Shown: in pieces, positions 41,557 to 52,844 of the stretch
Layout of the letters: each line of letters starts with the position of its first letter
Position numbering within the stretch: position 1 is the stretch's first letter
Assembly (NCBI GenBank): GCA_031216915.1
Contig: CM062297.1
Span: 530,060,971 to 530,124,970, forward strand
Source of the DNA: Pictodentalium vernedei
Taxonomy: Eukaryota > Mollusca > Scaphopoda > Dentaliida > Dentaliidae
DNA length: 64,000 nt
Direction of reading: 5' to 3'
Notes under the pieces: model-generated
Database searches by the model: none
What the model saw: only the letters and a program-made list of their open reading frames with translations
What the model was told of the DNA's origin: nothing
Translations under genes and position numbers: made by a program

Positions 41557-42532
41557 TGTTACGGTGTGGAATTATTAATGATATTGCTAACAGAAAGAAA
41601 TCTGAGAATCAGCAACAAAACTATGAATTTAACTATTCTGAAATTTAATTAAAAAGAATTAATATATAAAAAAAAAATGATACAAAGATCTTTTACACTA
41701 ATTGGTTTACAGAAAATAAAAACAGTGGTACTTATCAATTATTGAATTAGTCCAAAGTACAGTTTGACAGAATCCAGTAATCCAGTGGTGAAGTATCTTC
41801 TGAAGAAAGTTACCAGCTGGTAGATGTAGTATTAAATCCAAGAATGTCTCTTCAGAAACAGTATCCCATAAATTTGTAATAAAATTTTCACTTAGAAATT
41901 TCAGCAGTCTCCAATAAGATATAATAAAATTCTCCGTAAAATTCAAATGGAGTAAAAATCCAAGAAGTATTGGCGCCGCAGGTAATTTCCAAACAATCCA
42001 GTAGAATCCTGGCTTTTCACAAAATATTATTCTGTTTCACAGAAAGTATAAATTCTCTTTTCCAAGACGAACAGATTCTCTTCAAAATTCTCTTTTGGAA
42101 TCAATCTCCAAATTCACAAAGAAGCACTGCTTCTATAATAAATGCACTGTTCTGAAACAATAATATTCTCCAATGGAAATAACTGAAGCGAGTCTTTTTG
42201 AAAGGCTTTCTAAGAATGAGTTTTTGAATTCTGTTGACAAACCTTTATATAGTAACCAGATAGAATGTCCCAGAAGAGGAAGTTTCTGCAATGTTCTATT
42301 AGTTTCTGGGGAATTCTGTTAAAGTTCAAGTAAACAAGGTCATTGACCTATTTAAACAATTAAACAATCAACAGCTATATGTACAATATATCAGTGTAAC
42401 AAAGATGTAAAGGTCACTGAGTGCAAAAGAGTTAGACCAGTCAGAAAATGCAGCAATAAAAAAAAAATATCTTTCTCATATAATTATCTACTAAGGATAT
42501 ATCAATCTCAATATAATATGGGGGCTATAACA
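41557..42532 (-). repeat. 5' LTR of gypsy copy 2
   Basis: 976 bp. Differences from the 3' LTR: GGTAAC/GCTAAC near 35917, GATTAA/GAGTAA near 36283, one A in a homopolymer, and a 3-bp deletion near 42411. That is about 0.2% substitution. Confidence 0.95.
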
Positions 42533-44050
42533 CTTTGACTCAGACTCATGAGGCCATTTACCAAATTGTGTTATTTTAAATTTAATTTACGCCGTAGTCG
42601 AAGATCAATCTGATCAGTGATCAAAATCAAATCAACTTGAATCAAATCAGACACGGTGAAACTGAAACACAAAATCGAGTGTATGGTGTGTGTGACTGTA
42701 TGTGTGTGGGGGGGGGGGGGGGCAGGCCATAGGCATTTAAGCTGGTTGGGTCCACAGGTGCGAGGGGGTTTAACGCTGTGAAATCGGCGAACTGACAAAC
42801 CGAGTGAGTGTGCTGTGTATTCCCCATCCCCACCCACGTGTATTGCCCGGTCCCCACCCACCTCATGACTATGAAGTATGAATTGAATGAATTCCCGGCT
42901 ACACGTCTGATTGCATGACACAGCATTCACGATGTTCATGGCATGTGAAAAGCTTCAGAACTCTCAGATTTGAACAGACTTGCGTAAGGGAGACTACTCT
43001 TTTAACAGGAGAGATATTGATGTATTTCTAATTTTTCTTCCTGCTGAAAGAAAACACACTCAAATCTAATGATCGTCGGGGTTCTTTACTATAATAAAGC
43101 AAACCAACATTGAATATATAACTCATTCTCTCAACAAAATAAACATCATTTCGCGGTAAACCCTGAAAACTTATATTCTGAATAAAATCCTTTCCCCTTA
43201 CGAAACAGAACACATTTGAGGATGCACCATTTTTTTTCAGATGTGAACTGAACTTTCTTCATCTCTCATTAGCCTTGTTCCAGATAGTAATCAATGGTCT
43301 GTTTGGGGTTCAGACTGAAAACGGTTCCCCGGGAGCAAGTAAAATTTATACCAAATCAAATTGACGAAGTAGATCAATTCTCTTTTATGCAGATTGCATA
43401 ACATATAACAATGAACCCAGGTTGCCAACTTACCAAGCTGTGATTTGATCATTTTATGTTCTAAACTTTATTTTTATGTTCTACTTTTGAAGTTTTTAGT
43501 TAATAAAGTCTGATCACACCCATATTTCAGTTATGTCTACACAAGTTTATATCAATGTCCAGAGATGGCAGAGAGATGGAAATACAGGTATAGGTCAGCC
43601 TGGTCAGGAAAATTCCAAAAATGCATACTGTCATTTTTCATGAAGGGGTAACATCATACAATTCACCCCATGTGTGACCCTATTCAATAGGGTCACACAT
43701 GTGGTGAATTTTGTGATGTTACCCCTTCACACGAGGCTATTCATCCTCTGTAAAGTTGAACTTGTGAGGCTGTGACTGTGAGCCTGAATCCGAATTAGAA
43801 CCCCATGGCTGAACATGGAACATTAAGTGATACTCAGAGGATGAATTATTGGGGGACCCGGGCACTCTGGGATAGCTTGGGGAAATGAACAATTTGAATT
43901 TACACTTTTCAGGACTCATTCTGCAAATGAGAGATTGCTTATTCCATGGTTTGGAAAGAAAACCGAAAAACCGAACCGAACCAAGGTTTTTTTTTACATA
44001 AAAACCGAAACCGAAAACCAAAAGGTAAATTTGAAAATCGCCCATCTCTA
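42533..44050 (+). other. Right half of the hAT element, noncoding
   Basis: Holds a GT/G microsatellite (42685-42722), a palindrome at 43642, an AATAAA at 43503-43508 and the right terminal repeat with AACCGAAACCGAAA-type subterminal motifs. I find no transposase exon here, neither the catalytic domain nor the hAT dimerisation region. Confidence 0.6.
43642..43728. repeat. 87-bp near-perfect palindrome inside the hAT element
   Basis: The arm GAAGGGGTAACATCATACAA then ATGTGTGACCCTATT meets its inverse at 43685. It could be a nested small foldback insertion. Confidence 0.9.
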
Positions 44051-44424
44051 CCTACAGATCAAGTTTGTATTTTGTTCCGCTCCACTGATTTTTACCGAAA
44101 TTACGGCCCTTGAACTTTGAAAAGTTCATCAAAATTACAGTTTTCCGGACTTTTTTTCTACATGCTTCCAGATATTGAGCTGTTTTTGGGTATGTTAGTC
44201 TAACATGGTGGCCTACAGATCAGGTTTGCATTTTGTTCCGCTCCACTTATTTTTACCTAAATTATGGCCCTTGAACTTTCAAAAGTTCATCAAAATTACA
44301 GTTTTGCAGACTTTTTTCCTACACGCTTCCAGATATTGAGCTGATTTTTGGTATGTTAGTCTAACATGGTGGCCTACAGAAGAAGTTTGCATTTTGTTCC
44401 GCTCCACTGATATTTTTATACTGT

Positions 44425-44614
44425 ACCAATGACCCAGACATAGCTGGTGCTAACTCTTAAAATATAGGGCCAAACACAAATTTTGCCCCCCAATCCCCAA
44501 AATTTGCATCTAAAACTAAAGAAAACATGTCCTGAAAGGCCCTCCACACCTCGCCCCCACTGCGCATGCGCAGTGTCCAGGACGTTCCGAAATTGGCGCC
44601 ATTTATCATTCTAA
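44425..44614. repeat. Left inverted terminal repeat of the DIRS element
   Basis: 190 bp from ACCAATGACCCAGACATAGC to CCATTTATCATTCTAA, identical to the inverse of 51177-51366. It contains a CTGCGCATGCGCAG palindrome (NRF1-like site), a plausible promoter element. Confidence 0.95.
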
Positions 44615-45744
44615 GTTTGGCCCTTCATCAGTTAACATCTGACTGATCTTTGTGCTTTTAAATCTCAGTTTAAATGATGCCAGACACATAAATATTAGTG
44701 AAATGGTGATTCTAAGGAGGATAGAAAAGGAGGAGAGGAAAAGAATGTGTGACAGAATATTATCAGGGCTGTAACTTAAAATTTTTTAATGAAATTATGT
44801 TAAGTTACCTATTTTCAAGGCAGCAGCCATTTTGTTGTCATTCTGATTATTTAGTTACACTGTTTTTTCAAGTGTTTTTCCTCTCTCCCTGTCCTTTAAG
44901 TTCCCCCTTGCTATTCTCCCATGCTTTTGGCATAGTTTCTGTAATTATTATTACTAAAATTTCTTGGGAGTTTTAGCTTAATAACAGAATGAATTCTGTT
45001 CTTTCCCCATGTTTACGTCTTCACCTACGGGTGGTTAGGCGTTGTGTTCTGCATCTACCATCTGATGTTCTGCAGTTTCTTCCCTGGAAGTCTCTGTTTT
45101 GCATCAGATGGTGTATTTTTGGTAACTGATTTCGGGCCTGGGTGCCTGGAGTCTTATTTTAGTGTTTTTACACTCATTGTTTACATTTACAACAGCCCTC
45201 TGTGTGAGGGGGGGATTTCTAAATAATAATATCTTTATGTTATTTTAATCATAACTAGATACATTATTATTGTTCGTAAGTGTTGAATAAATTGTTTAAA
45301 ATATTTTTAAAATTTTTGTCCACACTTAGGCTTGGGATCCATTGGGGCTCAACGTTACTTTTCAGAAACTTGGGCTGTTCTGAAAAAATATTTTTTCAAA
45401 ATATTTTGATTTCAATTATTTTTTCTATATTAATGGATCATATTATTATTATGTATTTGATTGCCAGGGGTTAGTGCGAGTACCAGGACTTGTTTTCTTT
45501 TCTCATTGAAAGGATATTGATCAATTGTTTTAGGAGGAAGTCTTCCTCTGACCTTATTATCATTCTATATGTGGTCAGTGTACTCGCATTAACTCCTGTT
45601 CTGTATCGTATGATTTCGATGACAATATGGGAAGCGTATGTCACGGTATGTTGTTGGGGATTTGGACACTCCGGTCCTTTCCCCGCAGGGTCACTCTACT
45701 TTATCAATTTCTATTTCAGACGATCAAGATTAGGGTGATGTATC

Positions 45745-48010
45745 TGTGATGTCTTCCAACAGTGTGCCTCCGTCGTCACAATTAATGAAGGGCTAGCGGA
45801 AAAGTGCTCATGTAATACGCCAATTGCCTAAGAGGACCCTAGTAGGTTCGACGGCCTTTGACGTCCGCTAGCTCGCCCGGTGTAGCGTCCATTCACCGAA
45901 TGGTTCGGCAGCCGGGTTCGTCCGTTGCGGTCTAGAAGGAATTTTGGGGTGATGCGAGCACTATAAAATTAACTTAATGCACACCCAGTGACGGCGGATC
46001 GGAGGGAGAACGGAGGAAGCCTTTTAGTCCGGTTCATAGCTCGTTCCGGTCCATCCGGACGGCAAGCGAGAGAGGCCCCTCTCTCGTTCAACAACATCTG
46101 GCCCCAGATGTTGTGGTACAAATGTGTTGTTAGCGGAGCATACGTCCGTCGCTCGGGACGCTCCGTTGTATAGGCAGTCCGCTGAGACTGCTAAGGCTTC
46201 CTCTTCTCATCAGCGCACACGACCGCACCTTGGCTGCGTGACCGCCGATATATTACCAGCTTCGCCGATCAAGGATTCTTCGGCGACCAGGTCACACCAT
46301 CCGGCAGCCAGGGATTCGAGACCGATGGACTCCGGACGTTCGCATAGGAAGTATGCGGGAGCCATCTGATGCGGAGCTGCCCTCGGCGAAGCACCGATAG
46401 ACTGCGCCTCCGCAGGTCTTGACGCCGGACATTCTTGTGCACATAGCACAGCTTATCGCAGCATCCCAGCAGCCGACAGAAACGGTGTCGGATCGAGAAT
46501 TATCCGACAGCGCTGGGTCGGTAGCCGGGGACTCGAGGCCTGCAGACTCCGGACGTTCGCATAGGAAGTGTGCGGGAGTCAACGTACACGGAGCTTCCAG
46601 CGGCAATGCATCGTAAGTCCGCTACGGCACAGGCCTCGGGAACGGACGTGCTTTCCTTAATAGCACAGTTTATCGCAGCATCCCAGCATCAACTGAATCT
46701 GTCGCATATATTTTATCCGACGATGCTGGGTCGGGACGCTCCGCGGAAGCGGGTACGGACGTCCGAAAGTTTCATCCGTTCCGACGGGATACCGAAAGGG
46801 ATTCGGTGGATTTCAAGCTTTCCCTTTCGGAACAACATATGCTGCGATGCCGGATAAGAAACTGATAGCGTCGGTGGACTTAGAAATTTTTGGTTCGGTT
46901 CAGGGACATCGTCCCTCAGTTCCGACATAATCCAATAATGTCACACAAACTTTCGAATTATTGAACGACGCTATATATATTATTATTTTATGCTTGCTAT
47001 CCAAGCATTTCTGGTTTCTTGTTCGAAGAGTTATGGAGATGTCTTTCAAAAGTGTGCCTCTGTCGTCATAGTTAATGAAGAGTTAGCGGCAATAAGTGCT
47101 CATGGAATATGTCTATCGCTTACGGAATGACATTCGCTAGCTCACCCGGTGTAGCATACATTCATCGAATGGTTCGGCTGCCGGGTTCGTCCGTTGCGGT
47201 CTAGGAAGGAGATTTGGGTGATGCGAGCACTTTAATTACTTTAGTACTCACCCAGTGACGGCAGATTGAGGACAGATCGGAGGAAGCCAACAACATAGGG
47301 GACCGCATGTTGTGGTTCAGATATTTTACATTCGGAGCATATGTCCGTTGCTCGGGACGCTCCGTTATATTGACAGTCCGAGAGACTGTCTTTAATGCTT
47401 CCTCATCCTCACAGCAGGGCACACGACCGCACATTGGCTACGTGACCTCGAGTATCCGATCAGTTTCGGCATTCAGTGATTCCACAGCGAATAGGTCGCG
47501 CCATCCGGTAGCCAAGGGACACGAGGCCTATACACTCCGTTCGCTCGCATATTGGAAGTATGCACGGGGTAACGATCTCGGAGCTTCCTGCGGCAATGCA
47601 TCGTAAGACCGCTGCTCCTCAGGCCTCGGTGACGGACGTGCTATCCGAGTTAGCACAGTTGTTTCGCAGCATCCCAGCAATTGACGGTTTCTCGGTCGAA
47701 TCAGGAATTATCCGACGGCGCTGGGTCGGTGCGGTCCGCGGTTGCATCAAGCTACGGACGACCGAACGCTTTATAGGGTCCGACAGGTTGGCGAAAGGGA
47801 TTCGAAAGATTTCGAGTTTTCCCTTTAGTAGTATCGGAAGATGCCTTTCATATCTTCTGGCATTTCTTCCAGTGATTATTTTTCGGACTTCATTGCTGCG
47901 ATCTTGGATAAGAGACTTATAGCGTCATTGGACTCGGATTTTTCGATCGGTACAGGGACTTTGTCCCTGACTTACCGACGCAGTCCAATATTGTCATTAC
48001 AACATGTGTT
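45745..48010 (+). pseudogene. Gag-region of the DIRS element, present as two diverged direct copies
   Basis: Two GC-rich units begin with GTGTGCCTCCGTCGTCACAA (about 45760) and GTGTGCCTCTGTCGTCATAG (about 47053), offset about 1.29 kb. They share CGGCAGCCGGGTTCGTCCGT-type, GACGCTCCGTT, GCAATGCATCGTAAG and CAGCATCCCAGCA blocks. The position upstream of RNase H fits the gag gene of DIRS. No long frame survives in either copy (longest about 120 codons). Base composition is much richer in GC than the flanks, consistent with former coding sequence. I cannot recognise a gag domain by eye. Confidence 0.5.
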
Positions 48011-48841
48011 TTATTTTTCGACGCTATATATTATATGTATATATACAAGCCTGCTACTAAGCATGATAGTTTAGTTTCTTGTCCGCGTGGCTCATTTCTG
48101 CCATTTTATCTTTTTTACATATAGTTTATTTTGGCAGAGCAGGGCAAACCGAGAGTTCATATGCGTCTAGACGGTGTGATTAAAGACTGCATATATTCTT
48201 TTTCGCCGTTTATGTCTTTTCCAATTTCAATATTGGGAACGACATTATGTATAGTAGACTTAACTTAGACGCTTTATTATACGTAATCCGCCTTACTGAG
48301 GCGTTATCATTACGTCTTCAAGAAAAGATTTACGGGATATTATTCTCAATGTAATTTCTTTTGAGGGCAGTATTTTGTTCATGTATAACTCCGCCCTTCA
48401 GTGGCTGATTGGAGTGTTTAGACGTGATGCAGCCCTAGCTACATCCACGCGTGGATAGTAGGTTAAGAACTCTCTCAGAGTCGCTTCGTTCTCGGAGGAG
48501 CTTCTCTTCGACGGCAACTTTCCGGCAATCCATGAATTGCTTGGTTTATACATTCTCTTGTCTATCTACTGTTACAAGAGATTCAGACTGGGGCAAACAT
48601 TCGGTGGTTGACTCAGAGAGTGCCGCCGCAGTTGCCGGACCCTAGTGTGGCTGTTATGACGGTTGCCAGTCAAACAGATTGGGATATATACTGATCCCTA
48701 CGGATTCGAAGTGCCAGGGTCTTTGGGTTCCGCAGTCTTTTAGCTATCAGTTTAACTTCCGCGGAATAATGTTTTTTTAGGCTTGCTTTATGTCATTGCA
48801 TGAACATTATTCAGAAATGCATGCCCAAATTCCTGTCCTTT

Positions 48842-50420
48842 AATTCGACAGTAGTGGCGTATCTCCGGAACCAGGGAGGCACTCTTTCGTTTCCGTTATT
48901 CAATTTAATGGAAAGAATCCGTCTGTTGGTTATAGTACACCAAGTTCAGTTTTGGTCCGTCATATTCGGGGTCGTCTGATTGTTTTATCGCACTCCCGTT
49001 CTCTTACGGGTCGCTTGTTGCTGTCAGAATGGACTCTCAACAAACAAGTATTTAATCAGATTTGCTATCTATGGGAGCGCCCAATGATGTTTTATTATGA
49101 CACAGCTTGCTAATCAATTGCAGACGTATGTGTTGGCTTGTCCAGATCTCTGAGCTAATACTGTTAACGCTCTATTGATCTATAGGACGCAATGATAGGA
49201 TACGCGTATCCTCCGGCGCTGTTGTTTTAGCAGGTATTGCTAAGATAAACAACCACAATACATTTCTGTTGATAGCATCTCTATCTTCACAGAGATCATG
49301 AGTAATTTACTCTCTTGTCTACTGTGGATCTTAACGTGAAATCTTCCTCTATGTGAGGATCTTTTTTCACTGGGTAAATCGTGTCATCTTTATCACAACC
49401 AGCAAGGTCGCAACCTTCATGTATTCCGTTGTGTGGTCCGTATTGCATTGTAAGCACTGTACTGGACGAGCTTTGGACGCGATTTCTTACTATAGGAGAT
49501 CCTCTTCTTCGCTATTCTATGCGACTAAAGTGGAGGCTCTTCCGTCGTGGTGTAGGGATCATTATGTTCATATGGTTGATCCCTCCATACTACGCATTGC
49601 TAGTTTTTAGTATACTTGTTTCACAAGATCTACTGCAGCCTGTTGTTATTTAGGTTATAGGTTTATGTTACCTCATACCTATGCACTCTACGATAGTTTA
49701 CAATTGAGTCTTTTGTCTCTTTATCTAAGTCAGTTAGTAACTTTTTGATAAATAGACTTAGAATCTTTAGATTAAATTCCTATACGGATTTTAACTTCGG
49801 TTCTTATTTAGCTAAGTAATCATTTGAGCCTCTGGAAACAGTAGTTTTCAAATTCTGACCTTTTAGACAGTAATTCTGTTGGTTTCTCTTTTACTGTAGA
49901 GTCAGTGAGTTTCATGCACTATCGATGGATGATTTTCACTTTCATAGTTTCGGAATCTATACTTCCGTTACTATTTAGGTTGGATTGTTGCATAAGAGTT
50001 AGGCTCCTATTATCCGGAACCTATTATTTTAAGGTCCTTCCGTCTTCGTATGGGCATAGGCCTTTACTCTTTCCGGGTACAGTTTATGTATTTATAAACA
50101 GATATCTGTTTATTACAAGGGCGTAAGCTTCTTCTGTCTTTGATGTCTAGTAGAAGGACGTTACGCTCCATTTTATTGTTAATCGATTCTATTAACTAGC
50201 GTACTGCTTATGGTATATCATTGGCTTAGCAGTTGTGCTTAAGATTTCGGCTCTTGAAGTAAGAGTTCTTCTACTTCTTGGGCTTACATTAATAGTGTTG
50301 CTATTATAGATTTTTGAAGGCTGCTCATTGCGCTCAGCCATCCATTCATGAATTTTATCTCAGAAATATCGAGTCCATTTCTGGAGGCCTCTATTGTTAG
50401 GTCTATTATCTACTGCTCAG
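48842..50420 (+). pseudogene. RNase H and tyrosine recombinase of the DIRS element, heavily frameshifted
   Basis: Ordered fragments in changing frames: NSTVVAYLRNQGGTLSFPLF (48842, RNase H), SEWTLNKQVFNQICYLWERP (49026, C-terminal RNase H), LANQLQTYVLACPD (49108), LDAISYYRRSSSSLFYATKV then EALPSWCRDHYVHMVDPSI (49465-49595, recombinase N-terminal SAM-like part), MDDFHFHSFG (49930), EVR...SWAYINSVAI and FLKAAHCAQPSIHEFYLRNI then ESISGGLY (50260-50395, around the catalytic Tyr). The recombinase replaces integrase in DIRS elements. More than ten indels and stops; no function remains. Confidence 0.85.
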
Positions 50421-51014
50421 AATGTCATTCACTTAACAGTTGCTACTATAGCTAGGTAGGCTGTCTGTTTCGGCAGTGTCTCCGTTCGGCTGCCCTCTTC
50501 GCTCTGGGCTATTTGACCCAGGGCAAGAAAAAGGGGGGGGAGGGTGTTCCCTTGGGTCACCTGTTTTTACTATGAAAACAAGGGGATACCTCCTCCGGAG
50601 TTAGTAATTCTGAGCTGTTATTGGGATGGTTGTTTAGTGAGAAGTTTAAGTTTATAAAATTCATTCAAGTCTTAGTTTTTAAAGTATAGCTTTTGAATAT
50701 TGCATATGTCAACGGACATGATTATGCAATTCTCACACACTTTTAGGAGTATAAGAGTCTCTATTCTCTAGACTTACTTTATTATTGGCTTACTTTAAAA
50801 ATTATTAGTATAAGGATTATTGGATATTAATAGAGTACATGGATGTTTGAAGCTCAATTTTTGGAAGGTGTTGTATCTTTCTAATTTATCATAAATAAGA
50901 AAGATACATGTAAGGCCTATTACTTCTTTTCCCTACAGGGGATGACTCTATTTTATTTTATTGAGCGTATTCCATTTTGCTCTATGTCCTTGGCCCTCCA
51001 GCCTTTTTACTATT

Positions 51015-51103
51015 CAGCTATGTCTGGGTCATTGGTACAGTATAAAAATGTTAAAAAATTTATAGTAATTTATATATTTTTTATACTTACCAATGACCCA
51101 GAC
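51015..51103. repeat. Internal complementary region (ICR) of the DIRS element
   Basis: It contains the inverse of the left end (to T51049) joined to the inverse of the right end (from G51050), i.e. a copy of the circle junction TTTTTTAAC|ATTTTTATACTG. In DIRS replication this serves as template for completing and joining the termini. Confidence 0.93.
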
Positions 51104-51176
51104 GGGGATGGCCCTCCCAGGAGTTGGGAACTCTTGCCTCCCCGCTGAGTACATAGCGCTTACCAGGCACTGGTTA

Positions 51177-51366
51177 TTAGAATGATAAATGGCGCCAATT
51201 TCGGAACGTCCTGGACACTGCGCATGCGCAGTGGGGGCGAGGTGTGGAGGGCCTTTCAGGACATGTTTTCTTTAGTTTTAGATGCAAATTTTGGGGATTG
51301 GGGGGCAAAATTTGTGTTTGGCCCTATATTTTAAGAGTTAGCACCAGCTATGTCTGGGTCATTGGT
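51177..51366. repeat. Right inverted terminal repeat of the DIRS element
   Basis: Exact inverse of 44425-44614; the outer extension 51367-51405 differs from the left extension as expected for DIRS. Confidence 0.95.
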
Positions 51367-51795
51367 AAGTATAAAAAATATATAAATTACTATAAATTTT
51401 TTAACTTTTACTGAAATTACGACCCTTGGACTCTGAAAAATGCATTAAAATTACAGTTTTCCAGATTTTTTTTCTACATGCTTCCAGATATTGAGCTGAT
51501 GTTTGGTATGTTAGTCTGACATGGTGGCCTACAGATCAAGTTTGCATTTTGTTCTGCTCCACTGATTTTTACCGAAATTACGGCCCTTGAACTTTGAAAA
51601 GTTCATCAAAATTAGTTTTCCGGACTTTTTTCCTGCACGCTTCCAGATATTGAGCTGATTTTTGATATGTTAGTCTAACATGGTGGCCTACAGAACAAGT
51701 TTGGGTTTTGTTCCGCTCCACTGATTTTTACCGAAATTGCGGCCCCCATAGACTTTGAAAAGTTCATCAAAATTACAGTTTTCCTGGCTTTTTCT

Positions 51796-52285
51796 CTGCT
51801 TGAATTCTTTCAATACCGTTGAAACTACAGAAAACTGTTTTCTGCAGTATTCCTAGAATCTATGTTTATTTTTAAAAAATGATTAGGGCCTGAAATATCG
51901 GGGCGCGTGGGGTATGTGAGCGTGCTCACTTAGGTTCTATATTTTTGTTTGCTTCATAAACATAGGTTATGAAACCTCACTGGAACGGACGTGATTCGCT
52001 CGTTTCAATGAGGGATCATAACTTATGTTTTGGAAACAAAAAAGTTTGAAAAGCAATTTCCGGTATAAAGATAAAAGTTAACTTATCCTCATACAATTAT
52101 GAGATATATTTCTTTCAAGCCCCTTTGACACTTTGTGAAATTACAATTAATTACAATAACCTTTGAGTAAATGGATAAACCTGAGACAACGAGCAATAAA
52201 AAGAAACCCAGTTAATAAATGCCGTGCGCGACATGCTCGTCCCAATGAGGGGTCATAACCTATGTCTTCGAAGAAAGAAAGAACA
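51796..52285. other. Intergenic DNA, no gene seen
   Basis: Contains two related blocks, ATAGGTTATGAAACCTCACT... and GAGGGATCATAACTTATGTT / GAGGGGTCATAACCTATGTC (52000 and 52250), which suggests a degraded inverted repeat. Confidence 0.4.
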
Positions 52286-52636
52286 CTATAAAAAAGTTTG
52301 AATTATCCATTTTCGTGAATAGCGCTGGTCGGTTTTGGCCATTATGTTAGGTAAAGGGTTGACCATTCTGCAGTATTGGTGCCTACTAATACTGGTATTA
52401 CAGGTGCGGTGTTGCCATCTGTTGCATGTGTGACAGTGTCGCAAAGTATAGCCTCTTGTCGAGGACGGGCTGTTGTTGCCTTCCACTCTATAGTCATCAG
52501 CCATGACTGAATGATTAAAATTCTCGGAACGAACATAATATATAGAAAAGCTAGTGCCTAAAACAGCATGTCGGTAATCTTTTGAGCCTGTTGAAAAGAT
52601 GAGCGAGTACGAAACAAGCAACAAACTTTCACACAT
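52286..52636 (-). pseudogene. Transposon-associated Cys/His domain fragment (RWQHRTC type)
   Basis: The minus-strand frame includes HCHTCNRWQHRTCNTSISRH, then QYCRMV. The C-x-x-C...W-x-H-R-x-C pattern followed by TGIS-x-x-x-Y is typical of a PHD-like domain in repeated, uncharacterised proteins of molluscs and cnidarians found with MULE-type transposases; this is recalled, not searched. The flanking parts of the frame are not conserved, so only about 50 residues are meaningful. Confidence 0.35.
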
Positions 52637-52844
52637 TTCTGTGTGATTACTTGTTTAGTTGCATTGCAATTTGCAACATTCATCACATATCAAAGTTTGT
52701 GATGAGAAGCATTTTCATTTTACAGAATAACTTCAAAGACAACACAAGTTGCACTGAAAAGTGTTCCGTCACATCTATTGAGTTCTTTGAGATCACATTT
52801 AATTATTTTCGACATCATTCTTTCCTTCAACCTGTCTTATAGTC

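Larger units (their letters stand above)
35887..42532 (-). mobile_element. Ty3/gypsy retrotransposon copy 2, Gmr1-like order, young but RT-deleted
   Basis: Two LTRs (980 and 976 bp) differ by only two substitutions and two small indels. They enclose, on the minus strand, a primer-binding site, gag with protease, integrase, then RNase H. The flanks CTGTG (35882-35886) and CTTTG (42533-42537) are an imperfect 5-bp target duplication. Integrase lies upstream of RNase H, the Gmr1-like order. The RT catalytic core is deleted at 37740/37741, and gag carries a frameshift and a stop. It is inserted in the hAT element. Recent insertion with broken genes implies mobilisation in trans. Confidence 0.93.
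35183..44050 (+). mobile_element. hAT DNA transposon (2.2 kb native), carrying a gypsy insertion
   Basis: The inverted ends TAGAGATGGGCG (left, 35183) and its inverse CGCCCATCTCTA (right, to 44050) are flanked by the exact 8-bp duplication CCTACAGA (35175-35182 and 44051-44058). Subterminal AACCGAAACCGAAA-type repeats are present at both ends. 8-bp duplications and a BED-finger gene define hAT. Native DNA is 35183-35886 plus 42533-44050; the rest is the gypsy element. The transposase catalytic part is missing, so it is non-autonomous. Confidence 0.9.
44412..51405 (+). mobile_element. DIRS-type tyrosine-recombinase retrotransposon, 6994 bp, coding region decayed
   Basis: It has all structural hallmarks of DIRS: 190-bp inverted terminal repeats (100% identical), unlike outer extensions (ATTTTTATACTGT at the left, AAGTATAAAAAATATA... 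to TTTTTTAAC at the right), and an internal complementary region at 51015-51103 that is complementary to both outer extensions joined end to end. Removing 44412-51405 rejoins the host array G perfectly (GAT + TTTTAC), so there is no target duplication. RNase H and tyrosine recombinase remnants lie in the right order. The RT palm was not found. Confidence 0.93.
32690..51795. repeat. 160-bp tandem array G, split into four blocks by later insertions
   Basis: The unit of about 160 bp carries GCTCCACTGATTTTTACCGA, AAATTACAGTTTTCCGGACT, CTTCCAGATATTGAGCTGAT and TCTAACATGGTGGCCTACAG. Blocks: 32765-32964, 35119-35182, 44051-44411 and 51406-51795. The head at 32740-32780 has GTCCGTCCGTCAGTCTGTCA. The blocks rejoin in register across each insertion, so this was one array interrupted by S1, a hAT element and a DIRS element. 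It resembles the tandem arrays of pearl-type or Helitron-like mollusc elements. Confidence 0.85.
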
